Assembly: GCF_000960475.2 (NCBI RefSeq)
Contig: NZ_JZDQ02000016.1
Coordinates: 59,112 to 123,111, forward strand
Direction of reading: 5' to 3'
Origin: Nocardioides luteus
GTDB lineage: Bacteria; Actinomycetota; Actinomycetes; Propionibacteriales; Nocardioidaceae
DNA length: 64,000 nucleotides
The translations under genes were made by a program, and so were the position numbers. Every line of letters begins with the position of its first letter. Position 1 is the first letter of the stretch. The notes beneath the pieces were generated by a model. The model was given only the letters and a program-made list of their open reading frames with translations. It searched no databases and was not told the DNA's origin. Below, piece after piece: positions 8,594 to 17,176 of the stretch.

Positions 8594-8818
8594 TCAGGAG
8601 AGGTACTTCTCCACAGTCTCCGCAGGACGCACCTGCGCCTCGGACTCGGGCTCGCCGAACTCCCGTTTGGCGCGCCTCTGGCGGAGCAGATCCCAGCACT
8701 GGTCGAGCTGGGTCTCGAGCTCGCCGAGCCGCTGAGTGTCGCCGCCCGACCCGGACCGGAGCTGGTGCTCCTCATCCACGAGCGCGCTGATCCTGGTGAT
8801 GATGTCTTCGTCGGCCAT
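8594..8818 (-). CDS. DUF2630 family protein
   Basis: 74-residue acidic helical protein starting MADEDIITRI. It contains the family hallmark LDQCWDLLRQRRAKREFG and ends QVRPAETVEKYLS, which matches small actinobacterial DUF2630 proteins in length and order. Likely a cytosolic coiled-coil; function unknown. It lies between the decayed regulator tail and the intact two-component system and is probably monocistronic. Confidence 0.88.
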   Translation of the reverse strand: MADEDIITRISALVDEEHQLRSGSGGDTQRLGELETQLDQCWDLLRQRRAKREFGEPESEAQVRPAETVEKYLS

Positions 8819-8879
8819 GGGTCCACGATGGCACCTCCAGGGAGGTTGTCACCAGCGTTGGGGTCAACATGGTGCTTCC

Positions 8880-9536
8880 CTAACCGGCCCGCACCCGTCT
8901 GGTGTCGTAGGCCCACATCGCGATCTCGACGCGGTTGCGGGCGCCGAGCTTGGCCATCAACGACGCGACGTGGCTCTTGACCGTGCTCAGGCCGACGAAG
9001 AGCTCGGTGGCGATCTCGGCGTTGGTCCGGCCCCGCGCCACCAAGGCGAGCACCTCCTCCTCACGCTCGGTGAGCGGGTCGAGGGGCTGGACCGGCGAGG
9101 CCGGGGTCTGCTCGGCGAAGGTCGCCAGCAGCCGGCGGGTGATGTTGGGGGCGATCAGCGCCTCCCCGCTGGCCGCGGCGTGGATGGCCTGCACGAGGAG
9201 CTCGGGCCCGGCGTCCTTGAGCAGGAAGCCGCGTGCGCCGGCGCGGAGGGCGCCGAGGACGTACTCATCGAGGTCGAAGGTGGTGATCACGACGACCGCC
9301 ATCGGGTCGCTCACGTCCGGGCCGGCCAGGCGCCGGGTCACCTCGACGCCGTCGAGCCCGGGCATCCGGATGTCGACGAGGAGTACGTCGGGACGCAGCC
9401 GGGTCGCCAGGTCGAGTGCTTCGATCCCGTCTGCCGCCTCCCCCACGACCTCGAGGCCGGGTTGTGCGCCGAGGATCATCACGAGCCCGGTCCTCACCAG
9501 GTCCTGGTCGTCGGCGACCACCACACGGATGCTCAT
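8880..9536 (-). CDS. NarL/LuxR-family response regulator
   Basis: 218 residues. Receiver domain 1-~120 with the acidic pocket DD (9-10), phospho-acceptor D54 in LLVDIRMPGLDG, and the conserved Thr and Lys (ITTFD, LLKDA). The LuxR HTH spans about 150-212 (LTEREEEVLALVARG, TNAEIATELFVGLSTVKSHV). The start overlaps the kinase stop by 4 bp (ATGA), so the pair is co-translated. Controlled genes are unknown; the divergent DUF6326 membrane-protein gene at 10832 is the nearest candidate. Confidence 0.95.
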   Translation of the reverse strand: MSIRVVVADDQDLVRTGLVMILGAQPGLEVVGEAADGIEALDLATRLRPDVLLVDIRMPGLDGVEVTRRLAGPDVSDPMAVVVITTFDLDEYVLGALRAGARGFLLKDAGPELLVQAIHAAASGEALIAPNITRRLLATFAEQTPASPVQPLDPLTEREEEVLALVARGRTNAEIATELFVGLSTVKSHVASLMAKLGARNRVEIAMWAYDTRRVRAG

Positions 9537-10672
9537 GCCCGCACCTCCGCCGGCAGCACGGCCTCCACCACCCAGCCACCCTCGGGCACCGGACCCGCGT
9601 CGAGCGACCCGCCTAGGAGCTGAGCCCGTTCGGCCATGCCGAGCAGACCGAATCCGGGCTGCGGGGCCGGTCCCGGCTCGGTCCGGCCGTCGTCGCTGAC
9701 GCGCAGCCTGACGACGTCGCCCTCCCGGCATACGTCGATCCCGACACGGGTGGCACCCCGGGCGTGGCGTACGGCGTTGGTCAGCGACTCCTGCGCGAGC
9801 CGGTAGAGCGCGGCGTCCACGGGTCGGGCCAGCCGGGTCAACGAACCGGTCAGCGAGACCTCCACGGTGGGCGTCGCGTCGGCATGCGCCAGGGCGGGCA
9901 GGTCGGCGACCCCCGGTTGAGGCGAGTAGGCGACGGCTTGCTCCTCCCGCAGCACCCGCACCATGGATCTCATCTCCGCCAGGGTTCGCGACGCCTCGGC
10001 CTCGATCGCGGCCAGGACCTCGGCAGCCTTCTCGGGCTGGAGGGCGGCGACCACGCCACCGGCCTGTGCCTGCACCGCGATGGCCGAGACGTGGTGGGCC
10101 ACGGTGTCGTGCAGCTCGCGGGCCAACGCCACCCGCTCCTGATTGCGGATCTCGCGTTGTTGGCGCCGCCAGAGGTCGGCGCGGTAGCGGAACACCACCG
10201 CGAGGGCGACGACCAACAGCAAGAGGACCGTCCCGCCGAAGACGTCCGCCCAGCCGGCGGAGGAGGCGTACATGCCCAGCACGACCACGACCGTCACGAA
10301 CGCCGTCCCCGGGACGATCTCCCGCCCTGAACCCCATCGCACCAGGGCGTAGAGCAGGACCAGGTCGGCCATCATGGCGTAGAGGCCTAGGTCCCCGGCG
10401 TGCACGGCCAGCTGGAGGACCGAGAGCAGCCCGGCGACGCCCCACCCGATCATGGCGGCGATCAGCGGACGGTCCCGCCGCCAGAGCAGGGCCGGCACCA
10501 GCGCCAGGGCGAGCACCGTCACCAGGGGCCGCAAGGCAAGGCCCGGCCGGACGATGCCCTCGACGAGCACGGAGGCCGCGAACGCGCCCACCAGCAGCCG
10601 GTCGAGGCGACCGACGGGCGGGGCGTCAGCGGGCCGCGGCTCATGCCAGAGGGAGCGCCGGACAGGTGTCAC
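9533..10672 (-). CDS. sensor histidine kinase (NarL-type, HisKA_3)
   Basis: 379 residues from GTG 10672. Several N-terminal membrane helices (about 27-160, with no large extracellular loop) precede the HisKA_3 dimerisation motif ELHDTVAHHV with phospho-His H188, then a HATPase domain (RLAQESLTNAVRHA as N box, VSDDG as G1, FGLLGMAERA as G2). This architecture is common in actinobacteria for membrane-stress or antibiotic sensing. It phosphorylates the co-translated regulator. The signal is not evident. Confidence 0.94.
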   Translation of the reverse strand: MTPVRRSLWHEPRPADAPPVGRLDRLLVGAFAASVLVEGIVRPGLALRPLVTVLALALVPALLWRRDRPLIAAMIGWGVAGLLSVLQLAVHAGDLGLYAMMADLVLLYALVRWGSGREIVPGTAFVTVVVVLGMYASSAGWADVFGGTVLLLLVVALAVVFRYRADLWRRQQREIRNQERVALARELHDTVAHHVSAIAVQAQAGGVVAALQPEKAAEVLAAIEAEASRTLAEMRSMVRVLREEQAVAYSPQPGVADLPALAHADATPTVEVSLTGSLTRLARPVDAALYRLAQESLTNAVRHARGATRVGIDVCREGDVVRLRVSDDGRTEPGPAPQPGFGLLGMAERAQLLGGSLDAGPVPEGGWVVEAVLPAEVRA

Positions 10673-10831
10673 GGACCCAGCCTAGGGATCGGCGGGCCGC
10701 GGCGTACCGGCCGAAAGTACGAGAGCGAGACCGTTCCATCGGCCGGCGAGCTCCGGCCTCGGGTCCGATGTGCCCGCTGCCGGGTTCGGCGAGCGTGGAC
10801 CCACCGATCCTCGACGACAACGGAGCCCATG

Positions 10832-11293
10832 ATGAGCACATCTCAGACCGCCACGCTGGACGACCAGCCCGCCCCGGTACGCGCCAGGCTGGCCGCAGCC
10901 TGGACCAGCTTCATGTTCCTGTACGCCTACGTGGACATCCTCAACTTCTTCACGCCCGGCGTCGTCGACGACATCCTCGATGGCAAGGTCTTCGAGTTCG
11001 ATCTCTCCCAGACCTTCTCGACCGCGGCCCTGGCCCTCGTGGCCATCCCCGCCCTCATGATCGTGTTGTCGATGACCCTGCCCGCCCGGGCGGACCGCAT
11101 CACCAACCTGGTCGTGGCCTCGCTCTACGTCCCGGTCACGGTCTTCAACCTGGCGGGCGCGTCCTGGCTGTACTTCTACGGTCTCGGCGTCGTGCTGGAG
11201 CTGGCCCTTCTCGCGCTCATCGTGCGGTACGCCTGGACCTGGCCCCGCACCACGACCGCACCGCGACCGCACCGCCCGGCGACAGCGCTATGA
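10832..11293 (+). CDS. DUF6326-like four-helix membrane protein
   Basis: 153 residues from ATG 10832, chosen over the adjacent ATG 10829 because GGAG is 6 nt upstream of 10832. Four hydrophobic segments (about 22-40, 58-78, 86-106, 110-130) and a basic, Thr/Pro-rich tail indicate a small inner-membrane protein. The segment FLYAYVDILNFFTPG is characteristic of this family. It is divergent from the two-component operon and overlaps the tail of the convergent Gmad2-like gene by 6 bp. Function unknown. Confidence 0.78.
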   Translation: MSTSQTATLDDQPAPVRARLAAAWTSFMFLYAYVDILNFFTPGVVDDILDGKVFEFDLSQTFSTAALALVAIPALMIVLSMTLPARADRITNLVVASLYVPVTVFNLAGASWLYFYGLGVVLELALLALIVRYAWTWPRTTTAPRPHRPATAL

Positions 11294-12175
11294 CGCGACG
11301 CGGACGCCGGTGATGGCGAACCGCTCGACGCCGGCGACATGGCCACCGGTCGAGACCGCGATGGTCAGTACGCCGCCCGCGGGTGCGGCGAACGGCATCG
11401 TGGTCGACCACGGGCTGTTCTGCCCACCTGCAGGGATGCCCGGGGAGTGGCCGACCTCGCCGGTGCCCAGTCGCAGGACCCGGACTACGAGGCTCTCGTC
11501 CACCCCGGTGATCCTGCCGCCGACGGCCATCGGCGACGTGACCCTCGCGCCGTAGCGCGGGGTGGTCAGCGACAGGGTGCTGTCCTTCGTGCCGACGACC
11601 TCCCACGGGGCGTACGAACCGGTCCCGATCTTGGCCAGGTGCAGGACCGCCGCCGTGCTGGGCTTGCCGTCGGGCAGCCGGAGGCCGACGTCGACCCAGG
11701 CCTCGTCGTCGGAGATCGCCACCCGCAGCACCCGGTTGACCTCCTCATAGCCGAGGTAGCCCTGGGTGAACCGCCGTGCCACCAGCCCCGCATCGAGATG
11801 CCACGGCTGGTGCCCACCGTCGCGATATGCCTGCTGCCACACCGCCGCCTCCTCGACACCGGCGAACGGCCACAGCGGCTGATAGCCGAACCGCGCGGGC
11901 GGCGTCGAGGTCGGTTCCGTGGGCGTCGGTTCCGTGGGCGTCACGCTCGGGGTGGCCGACTCGGTAGCGGTCGGGCTCGTGGACGGCGTCGCGGTGCTGC
12001 TCGCGGATGGTGTCGGAACAGCGCCACGGTCATCGCTCTCCGAGCGCACGACAACGACGATGAGCACGGCAACCGCAACCGCGAGCACGGCCGCGACGGC
12101 GGTCAGCGCCCACATCCACCGGCGGCTGGTGCGCGCGGACTCATCCGGCTTGTTGGAAGGACCTGGTTGGGTCAC
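11288..12175 (-). CDS. membrane-anchored protein with Gmad2-like Ig domain
   Basis: 295 residues from GTG 12175 (GGGGTGA upstream; an in-frame GTG at 12184 adds three residues). A short cytosolic tail, one membrane helix (about 22-43), an extracytoplasmic Ser/Thr/Pro linker (about 50-92), then a folded C-terminal half. The last ~90 residues (VTSPMAVGGRITGVDESLVV ... PAGGVLTIAVST) fit the Gmad2 immunoglobulin-like domain of spore-germination and cell-surface proteins. This gives a type II surface protein. No catalytic motif seen. The Gmad2 call is by motif reading only. Confidence 0.7.
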   Translation of the reverse strand: MTQPGPSNKPDESARTSRRWMWALTAVAAVLAVAVAVLIVVVVRSESDDRGAVPTPSASSTATPSTSPTATESATPSVTPTEPTPTEPTSTPPARFGYQPLWPFAGVEEAAVWQQAYRDGGHQPWHLDAGLVARRFTQGYLGYEEVNRVLRVAISDDEAWVDVGLRLPDGKPSTAAVLHLAKIGTGSYAPWEVVGTKDSTLSLTTPRYGARVTSPMAVGGRITGVDESLVVRVLRLGTGEVGHSPGIPAGGQNSPWSTTMPFAAPAGGVLTIAVSTGGHVAGVERFAITGVRVAS

Positions 12176-12293
12176 GTGGATCACCCCGTGACGAACCTAT
12201 TCCGAGCGGCCGCCGCGTCTCAGTGCCGTTGGTCCTCCGCGCCACTGACCAACGGCCTGGCGCTCCAACACCTCGACCCGGGCGAGGGCCTCC

Positions 12294-12839
12294 TCACTTC
12301 GAGCCGCGACGCAGACCAGCGAGGGCGTACTCCTCGCCCTTGAGCCGGACCGCAGCGCGATCCACGGGCACCTCATGGCCCTTCTCGCACGTCACCACAG
12401 CAGAGAGCGATGTGCCGCAGTCGCGGTGGACCAGCTCGACGCCGGTCCGATGGTCGTCTCGCAATCCTTCGCCCCACTCGACCAGGGCGACGACGATCGG
12501 GAAGAGCCCGCGACCGCGTTCGGTCAGGACGTACTCATCTCGGGTGCGCTTGCCGGCCTCGCGATACGGCCTGCGGTCGACGATCCCGTCGGCGTACAGC
12601 TGCTTGAGCCGCCCCGCGACGACGGCCTCGCTCAACCCGGTTCGACGGGCGAGCTCGTCGAACTTGCTCCCGCCGTAGAACAGCTCCCGGACCACCAGCA
12701 TGGCCGAGCGAGTGCCGATGACGTCCAGCGAGCGCTCGATGCGGCACCAGCCCTTCGCGGGCCAGTCGTCACGGTCCGAGAAGGCTCCCAGGCGCTCGAG
12801 GACGTCGGTCGAGCCAGCCGCGCTGTCGTCGTGATCCAT
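12294..12839 (-). CDS. HxlR-family transcriptional regulator
   Basis: 181 residues. The HxlR winged-helix core spans about 28-120: CRIERSLDVIGTRSAMLVVR, then FDELARRTGLSEAVVAGRLKQL and the wing GIVDRRPYREAGKR. A C-terminal extension has HRDCG and CEKGH, a small zinc-ribbon-like segment also present in the second HxlR protein in this window (46363). It is divergent from a thioesterase gene, and the shared 136-bp region carries two identical-geometry dyads, so it probably autoregulates and controls the thioesterase/metallo-hydrolase pair. Confidence 0.9.
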   Translation of the reverse strand: MDHDDSAAGSTDVLERLGAFSDRDDWPAKGWCRIERSLDVIGTRSAMLVVRELFYGGSKFDELARRTGLSEAVVAGRLKQLYADGIVDRRPYREAGKRTRDEYVLTERGRGLFPIVVALVEWGEGLRDDHRTGVELVHRDCGTSLSAVVTCEKGHEVPVDRAAVRLKGEEYALAGLRRGSK

Positions 12840-12851
12840 GACCTCATCCTA

Positions 12852-12881
12852 CCCCTGGCTTTGCCTTTCACAAGTCAGGGT
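12852..12881. promoter_or_regulatory. dyad A, candidate HxlR operator
   Basis: CCCCTGGCT, 12 bp, AGTCAGGGT. Same arm sequence, orientation and spacing as dyad B 34 bp downstream. It begins 13 bp from the HxlR start codon. Confidence 0.65.
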
Positions 12882-12885
12882 GTAC

Positions 12886-12915
12886 GTTCTGGCTATGGTT
12901 TATATGAGCCAGGGT
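12886..12915. promoter_or_regulatory. dyad B, candidate HxlR operator
   Basis: GTTCTGGCT, 12 bp, AGCCAGGGT, repeating the CTGGCT-N12-AGYCAGGGT plan of dyad A. The spacer contains TTTATAT, so it may overlap the thioesterase promoter. Confidence 0.65.
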
Positions 12916-12975
12916 CTCGGGTCACGTGCACGGCCGGCGGAGTTGCCAGCGCCACCATCATCGAGAGGATCCGAC

Positions 12976-13461
12976 ATGCCGCACCGGGAACGCACCTACT
13001 CCTGGGAAGACCCGAAGGTCTTCGTCGATGCCGCCGCCGGCCTGAGCGGCCTGGAGTTCCTCGGCAAGATCGGGAGCGGAGAGCTGCCGCTCGTCCCCGC
13101 CGGAGCGACGACGAACATCCTCCCGGTCGCCGTCGGTGACGGCTGGGCGGAGTTCGAGATGCAGCCCGAGGAGTGGCACTACAACCCGATCGGGTCGGTC
13201 CACGGGGGGATGCTCGCCGGTCTTGCCGACTCAGCTCTTGGCTGTGCCGTCCATACGAAGCTCCCCGCAGGGACCGGATACACGTCGCTCGACCTGAACA
13301 TCAAGTTCACCCGGGCCGCCAACCTCGACAGCGGAGTGCTCCGCTGCCGCGCAGACGTCGTCACCATCGGTCGCCGCACCGCCACCGCCGAGGCGCGGGT
13401 CGTCGACAGCCACGGGCGGGTCGTGGCGCATGCGATCGCCACCTGCCTGCTCTTCACGTAA
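12976..13461 (+). CDS. PaaI-family acyl-CoA thioesterase (hotdog fold)
   Basis: 161 residues from ATG 12976 with GAGAGGAT upstream. The hotdog signature NPIGSVHGGMLAGLADSALG holds the HGG helix start used in catalysis; LDLNIKFTRAAN and ATAEARVVDSHGRVVAHA complete the sheet. These proteins hydrolyse acyl- or aroyl-CoA. The gene lies 31 bp before a metallo-hydrolase gene with which it probably forms an operon, under the HxlR regulator encoded opposite. Substrate unknown. Confidence 0.9.
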   Translation: MPHRERTYSWEDPKVFVDAAAGLSGLEFLGKIGSGELPLVPAGATTNILPVAVGDGWAEFEMQPEEWHYNPIGSVHGGMLAGLADSALGCAVHTKLPAGTGYTSLDLNIKFTRAANLDSGVLRCRADVVTIGRRTATAEARVVDSHGRVVAHAIATCLLFT

Positions 13462-13492
13462 CCACACACTCATCGATCAACATGGAGTACCG

Positions 13493-14332
13493 ATGTCCGG
13501 AAACCTGTCCTACGAGGTCTTCATCGCCGACCCCATCCCCCAGAACGTCACCGACCTCGTGCCGAACGGCGACAAGCGCGAGTTCTCGCCGCTCTCGATC
13601 ACGCTGATCTCCGGCGATCGGGACGCCGTCCTCGTCGATCCGCCGATGACGATCGCCCAGACGGCCACCGTCGGCGACTGGATCGAGTCCACCGGCAAGA
13701 ACCTGACCCACATCTTCGCCACCCACGGCCATGGGGACCACTGGTTCGGCTCCGCCGAGCTCGCCGAGCGGTTCGGCGCCGAGGTGGTGGCCACCGCCGG
13801 GACGATCGAGCAGATGCATCGCAACCTCGCCATGCGCGAGTTCTTCTGGGATGCGCTCTTCCCGGGCCAGATCCCCGCGACCGACGTCGTGGCGGCGGAG
13901 GTGACCGGCAACACGATCGATCTCGAGGGGCACTCGCTCACCGTCATCGAGGTCGGGCACACCGACACGGACGAGACCAGCGTGCTCCATGTCCCGGATC
14001 TCGACCTGGTCGTCGCCGGCGACGTCATCTACAACGGGGTGCACCAGTTCCTGCGCGAGGCGCAGGGCGACGGCATCAACGCCTGGCTCCGCGCGATCGA
14101 CACCGTCGAGTCGCTCCACCCGCGGGTCATCGTGGCCGGCCACAAGAACAAGGCCCTCGATGACGACGCGGAGCGGACGATGCGCGAGACGAGGGACTAC
14201 CTCAGGTCGGCGGCAACGCTCCTGACCGAGCAGGCCACCGCCCTCGACTTCTTCAACGCGATGCTCGAGTGCTTCCCCGCTCGGCTGAACCCGGGAGCGC
14301 TCTGGGGCGGGGCGACAGCTCTCTACACCTGA
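13493..14332 (+). CDS. MBL-fold metallo-hydrolase
   Basis: 279 residues from ATG 13493 (an ATG at 13482 is less likely). The zinc motif THGHGDHWFG gives HxHxDH; further ligands are in VIEVGHTDTDETS and VIVAGHKNK, and LVVAGDVIYNG carries the bridging Asp. The family covers lactonases, thioesterases and glyoxalase II-like enzymes. It follows the thioesterase gene closely and is probably co-regulated by the HxlR protein. The C-terminal ~60 residues are helical, as in quorum-type lactonases and SRPBCC-linked hydrolases; substrate not assignable. Confidence 0.88.
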   Translation: MSGNLSYEVFIADPIPQNVTDLVPNGDKREFSPLSITLISGDRDAVLVDPPMTIAQTATVGDWIESTGKNLTHIFATHGHGDHWFGSAELAERFGAEVVATAGTIEQMHRNLAMREFFWDALFPGQIPATDVVAAEVTGNTIDLEGHSLTVIEVGHTDTDETSVLHVPDLDLVVAGDVIYNGVHQFLREAQGDGINAWLRAIDTVESLHPRVIVAGHKNKALDDDAERTMRETRDYLRSAATLLTEQATALDFFNAMLECFPARLNPGALWGGATALYT

Positions 14333-14411
14333 CCGGGCTCATCCTGTCCCTGGGAGTACCAGTGCCAAGCGGGCCTGGGCCCCGGCACAGAGCGTGCCCA
14401 TGATGGAGGAC

Positions 14412-15407
14412 ATGTCCAAGGTTCTCGTCACCGGAGGCTCCGGCTTCCTCGCTGCTCACACCATCGCCCGCCTGCTCGTCGACGGGCACGAGGTCTCGAC
14501 CACGGTCAGGCGGCTGGACCGCAGCCCGAGCGTCATCGAGATGCTGCGTACGGCCGGCGCACCCGACGCCGACAGCGTGAGGTTCTTCGCGACCGATCTG
14601 ACGGCCGACGACGGCTGGGAAGAGGCCGTCGACTGCCAGGACTTCGTGCTGCACGTGGCCTCGCCCTTCCCCGCCGACGATCCGGAGGACGAGAACGAGC
14701 TGATCGTTCCCGCCCGCGACGGAGCGCTGCGCGTGCTCCGGGCGGCGAGCGACAGCGGAGTCAAGCGGGTCGTCCTCACCTCCTCCTTCGCGGCGATCGG
14801 CTATGGCGCGGCGGACCCCGAGCACGTCTTCGACGAGGCCGACTGGACCGACCCGGACACGGCCGGACTGGCCGCCTACATCAAGTCCAAGGCGATCGCC
14901 GAGCGCGCCGCGTGGGACTACATCGACCAGGAGGGTCGCGGCACCGAGCTGACCGTCATCAACCCGGTCGGCATCTTCGGCCCCGCCCTCGGCCCGGACT
15001 TCTCCACCTCGATCGGGATCATCAAGATGATGCTCGACGGCACCATGGCCGCCGCCCCGCCGGTGTGGACCAACGTCGTCGACGTCCGCGACGCAGCCGA
15101 CCTCCACGTACGCGCGATGACCGCGCCCCACGCCGCCGGCCAGCGCTATCTCGCCGCTGCGGGAGACCCGATCTCCTTCCAGGAGATCGCCGATGCGCTT
15201 CGGGCGAACCTCGGCCATGCCGCCGCCAAGGCCCCGACGGAGACCGCCACCGAGTCGACCGGCGCGCAGCAGCTGCCACCGCCCGGCATGATCCGCAGGA
15301 TCAGCACGGCCAAGGCCCGTACGGAGCTCGGCTGGACGTCCCGCTCCAACGAGGAGGCCATCGTGGCCGCCGGCGAGAGTCTGGTACGTCTCGGGCTCCT
15401 CGGATAG
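14412..15407 (+). CDS. NAD-dependent epimerase/dehydratase family protein (dihydroflavonol-reductase-like)
   Basis: 331 residues if started at ATG 14412 (MSKVLVTGGSGFLAAH); ATGs at 14400 and 14403 are in frame and possible because GGAGG sits only 2 nt before 14412. GGSGFLA is the NADP-binding motif; the catalytic set is Ser in LTSSFAAIG and Y-x3-K in AAYIKSKAIAE. Closest in style to aldehyde/dihydroflavonol reductases of the extended SDR type. The gene sits 13 bp upstream of the MmyB-type regulator and could be in one transcript with it. Confidence 0.88.
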   Translation: MSKVLVTGGSGFLAAHTIARLLVDGHEVSTTVRRLDRSPSVIEMLRTAGAPDADSVRFFATDLTADDGWEEAVDCQDFVLHVASPFPADDPEDENELIVPARDGALRVLRAASDSGVKRVVLTSSFAAIGYGAADPEHVFDEADWTDPDTAGLAAYIKSKAIAERAAWDYIDQEGRGTELTVINPVGIFGPALGPDFSTSIGIIKMMLDGTMAAAPPVWTNVVDVRDAADLHVRAMTAPHAAGQRYLAAAGDPISFQEIADALRANLGHAAAKAPTETATESTGAQQLPPPGMIRRISTAKARTELGWTSRSNEEAIVAAGESLVRLGLLG

Positions 15408-15420
15408 CTAGCCTCATCTC

Positions 15421-16236
15421 ATGGAGCCCACGTCCGAGACCCTCGGCGACTTCCTGCGCGCCCGCCGCGAACACCTCTCCCCCGAGACCGTCGGGCTCCC
15501 CGCCGGAGCCCGGCGGCGCGTACAGGGTCTGCGTCGTGAGGAGGTGGCGATGCTCGCCGGCATCAGCGCCGAGTACTACATCCGTCTGGAACAGGGCCGC
15601 GACCTGCATCCCTCCGACCAGATCCTCGACAGCATCGCCACCGCCCTCCAGCTCGACGACGACGCGGCCGCCTACCTCCACCGGCTCGCCCACCCGGCGC
15701 CGGCTGCGCGCAGGAAGCGGCCCCGCCAACCGGCCGGCGTGAACACCCAGATGCAGGCCCTCCTCGACGCGTGGACCACCACGCCGGCGTACGTCCAGGC
15801 CCCGTCGTCCCGGATCGTGGCCGCCAACCGGCTCGCCGTCGCCCTCTGCCCCCACTTCGCGGTGGGGAAGAACCCGCTGCTGGCGATGTTCCTCGAGCCC
15901 GAGATGCGGCTGCTCTACCCCGACTGGGAGGCGGTCACCGCCAAAGCCGTCGCCGCCATCCGCGCCATGGTCGCGGTCGACGACGCCGACCCCGAGGTCG
16001 TCGAGGTCATCGGCGAGCTGAGCATCGGCAGCGAGAGGTTCCGTACGCTCTGGGCCCGCCGCGACGTCCGCAGCCGCGCCGTCGGGCCGACCCGCTTCGA
16101 CCACCCCGTCGTCGGCGCCCTGGAGCTGAACTATCACAAGGCCGTCCTGCCCGACACCGGCCAGATCCTGGTCGTCTACCACGCCGACCCCGGCTCGAAG
16201 ACGGCCGAGAGCCTCCGGCTCCTCGCCAGCCTCTGA
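15421..16236 (+). CDS. XRE-family regulator with MmyB-like ligand domain
   Basis: 271 residues. The HTH (about 10-85) contains RVQGLRREEVAMLAGISAEY and YIRLEQGRDLHPSDQ, the hallmark of MmyB-type regulators. The C-terminal PAS-like MmyB domain follows (about 105-265: WTTTPAYVQAPSSRIVAANR, then the VGPTRFDHPVVGALEL stretch). In actinobacteria these often sit next to an SDR gene and control it. That is the case here: an SDR gene starts 88 bp downstream on the same strand. The ligand is unknown; fatty acids have been proposed for the MmyB domain. Confidence 0.93.
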   Translation: MEPTSETLGDFLRARREHLSPETVGLPAGARRRVQGLRREEVAMLAGISAEYYIRLEQGRDLHPSDQILDSIATALQLDDDAAAYLHRLAHPAPAARRKRPRQPAGVNTQMQALLDAWTTTPAYVQAPSSRIVAANRLAVALCPHFAVGKNPLLAMFLEPEMRLLYPDWEAVTAKAVAAIRAMVAVDDADPEVVEVIGELSIGSERFRTLWARRDVRSRAVGPTRFDHPVVGALELNYHKAVLPDTGQILVVYHADPGSKTAESLRLLASL

Positions 16237-16323
16237 TCTCCTCCGCTGTCGCGCTGGGACAAGTTCTTCGTGCGTCGTCCGCGCGGGCACACTCGTGGGG
16301 TGTCCGACGAGAAGGAGATCACC

Positions 16324-17172
16324 ATGACCACCGCCACGGGCCCCGCTTCCGGCGCCCTCGTCACCGGGGCAGGCCGCGGCCTGGGCCGGCAGATCGCCGC
16401 GCTGCTCATCGAGCGCGGCCACACCGTGCTGGTCACCGACCTCGACGAGGCGGCCGCACAGGCCGCTGCCGAGGAGCTGGGACCGAACGCGATCCCCCGG
16501 GTCCTCGACGTACGTGACGCCGCCGCTGTCGACGCCGCCCGTGACGCGCTGCTCACCCACGCCGACCGGCTCGACGTCTGGGTCAACAACGCCGGAGTGC
16601 TCGTCAGCGGGCCGGCCTGGACACAGGCTCCCGACACGCGCCGGCTGATGCTCGAGGTCAACGCCCTCGGCACGATCAACGGCACCGTCAGCGCCATCGA
16701 CGCCATGCGCGCCGGCTCCGGTGGTCACATCGTCAACATCGTCTCCCTGGCCGGCATCACCGCCGTCCCCGGCGAGGCCGTCTACGCCGCCTCCAAGCAC
16801 GCGGCCATCGGCTTCAGTCTCAGCACGCTCGCCGACCTGCGACTGGCCGGCGTCAAGGACATCGACATCTCGTGCGTGTGCCCCGACGGCATCTGGACCC
16901 CGATGCTCTACGACAAGCTCGAGGACCCCGCCGCCGCACTCTCGTTCTCCGGCAAGCTGCTCCAGCCCGAGGAGGTCGTGGCGGCAGTCGGCCAGGTGCT
17001 CGACCGGCCACGACCGGTCAGGACGGTGCCCGGCTGGCGCGGGATCCAGGCGCGGCTCGCCGACGCGATCCCCCGGCTAGGCCTGAGCGCGGCGCCCGTC
17101 GTCGTGGCCCAGGGCCGCCGCGCCCAGAGACGGCTTCTCGCCCGGGCCGCGCGTGACCGCGACGTGAGCTGA
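16324..17172 (+). CDS. SDR-family oxidoreductase
   Basis: 282 residues from ATG 16324 (AAGGAG 7 nt upstream). Classical SDR: TGAGRGLGRQ cofactor motif (about 14-23), NNAG in WVNNAGVLV, catalytic Ser in NIVSLAGI and Y-x3-K in VYAASKHAA. NAD(P)-dependent alcohol/ketone oxidoreductase. The C-terminus is basic and Arg-rich (RRAQRRLLARAARDR), possibly membrane-associating. Probable target of the MmyB-type regulator just upstream. Confidence 0.92.
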   Translation: MTTATGPASGALVTGAGRGLGRQIAALLIERGHTVLVTDLDEAAAQAAAEELGPNAIPRVLDVRDAAAVDAARDALLTHADRLDVWVNNAGVLVSGPAWTQAPDTRRLMLEVNALGTINGTVSAIDAMRAGSGGHIVNIVSLAGITAVPGEAVYAASKHAAIGFSLSTLADLRLAGVKDIDISCVCPDGIWTPMLYDKLEDPAAALSFSGKLLQPEEVVAAVGQVLDRPRPVRTVPGWRGIQARLADAIPRLGLSAAPVVVAQGRRAQRRLLARAARDRDVS

Positions 17173-17176
17173 CGAG

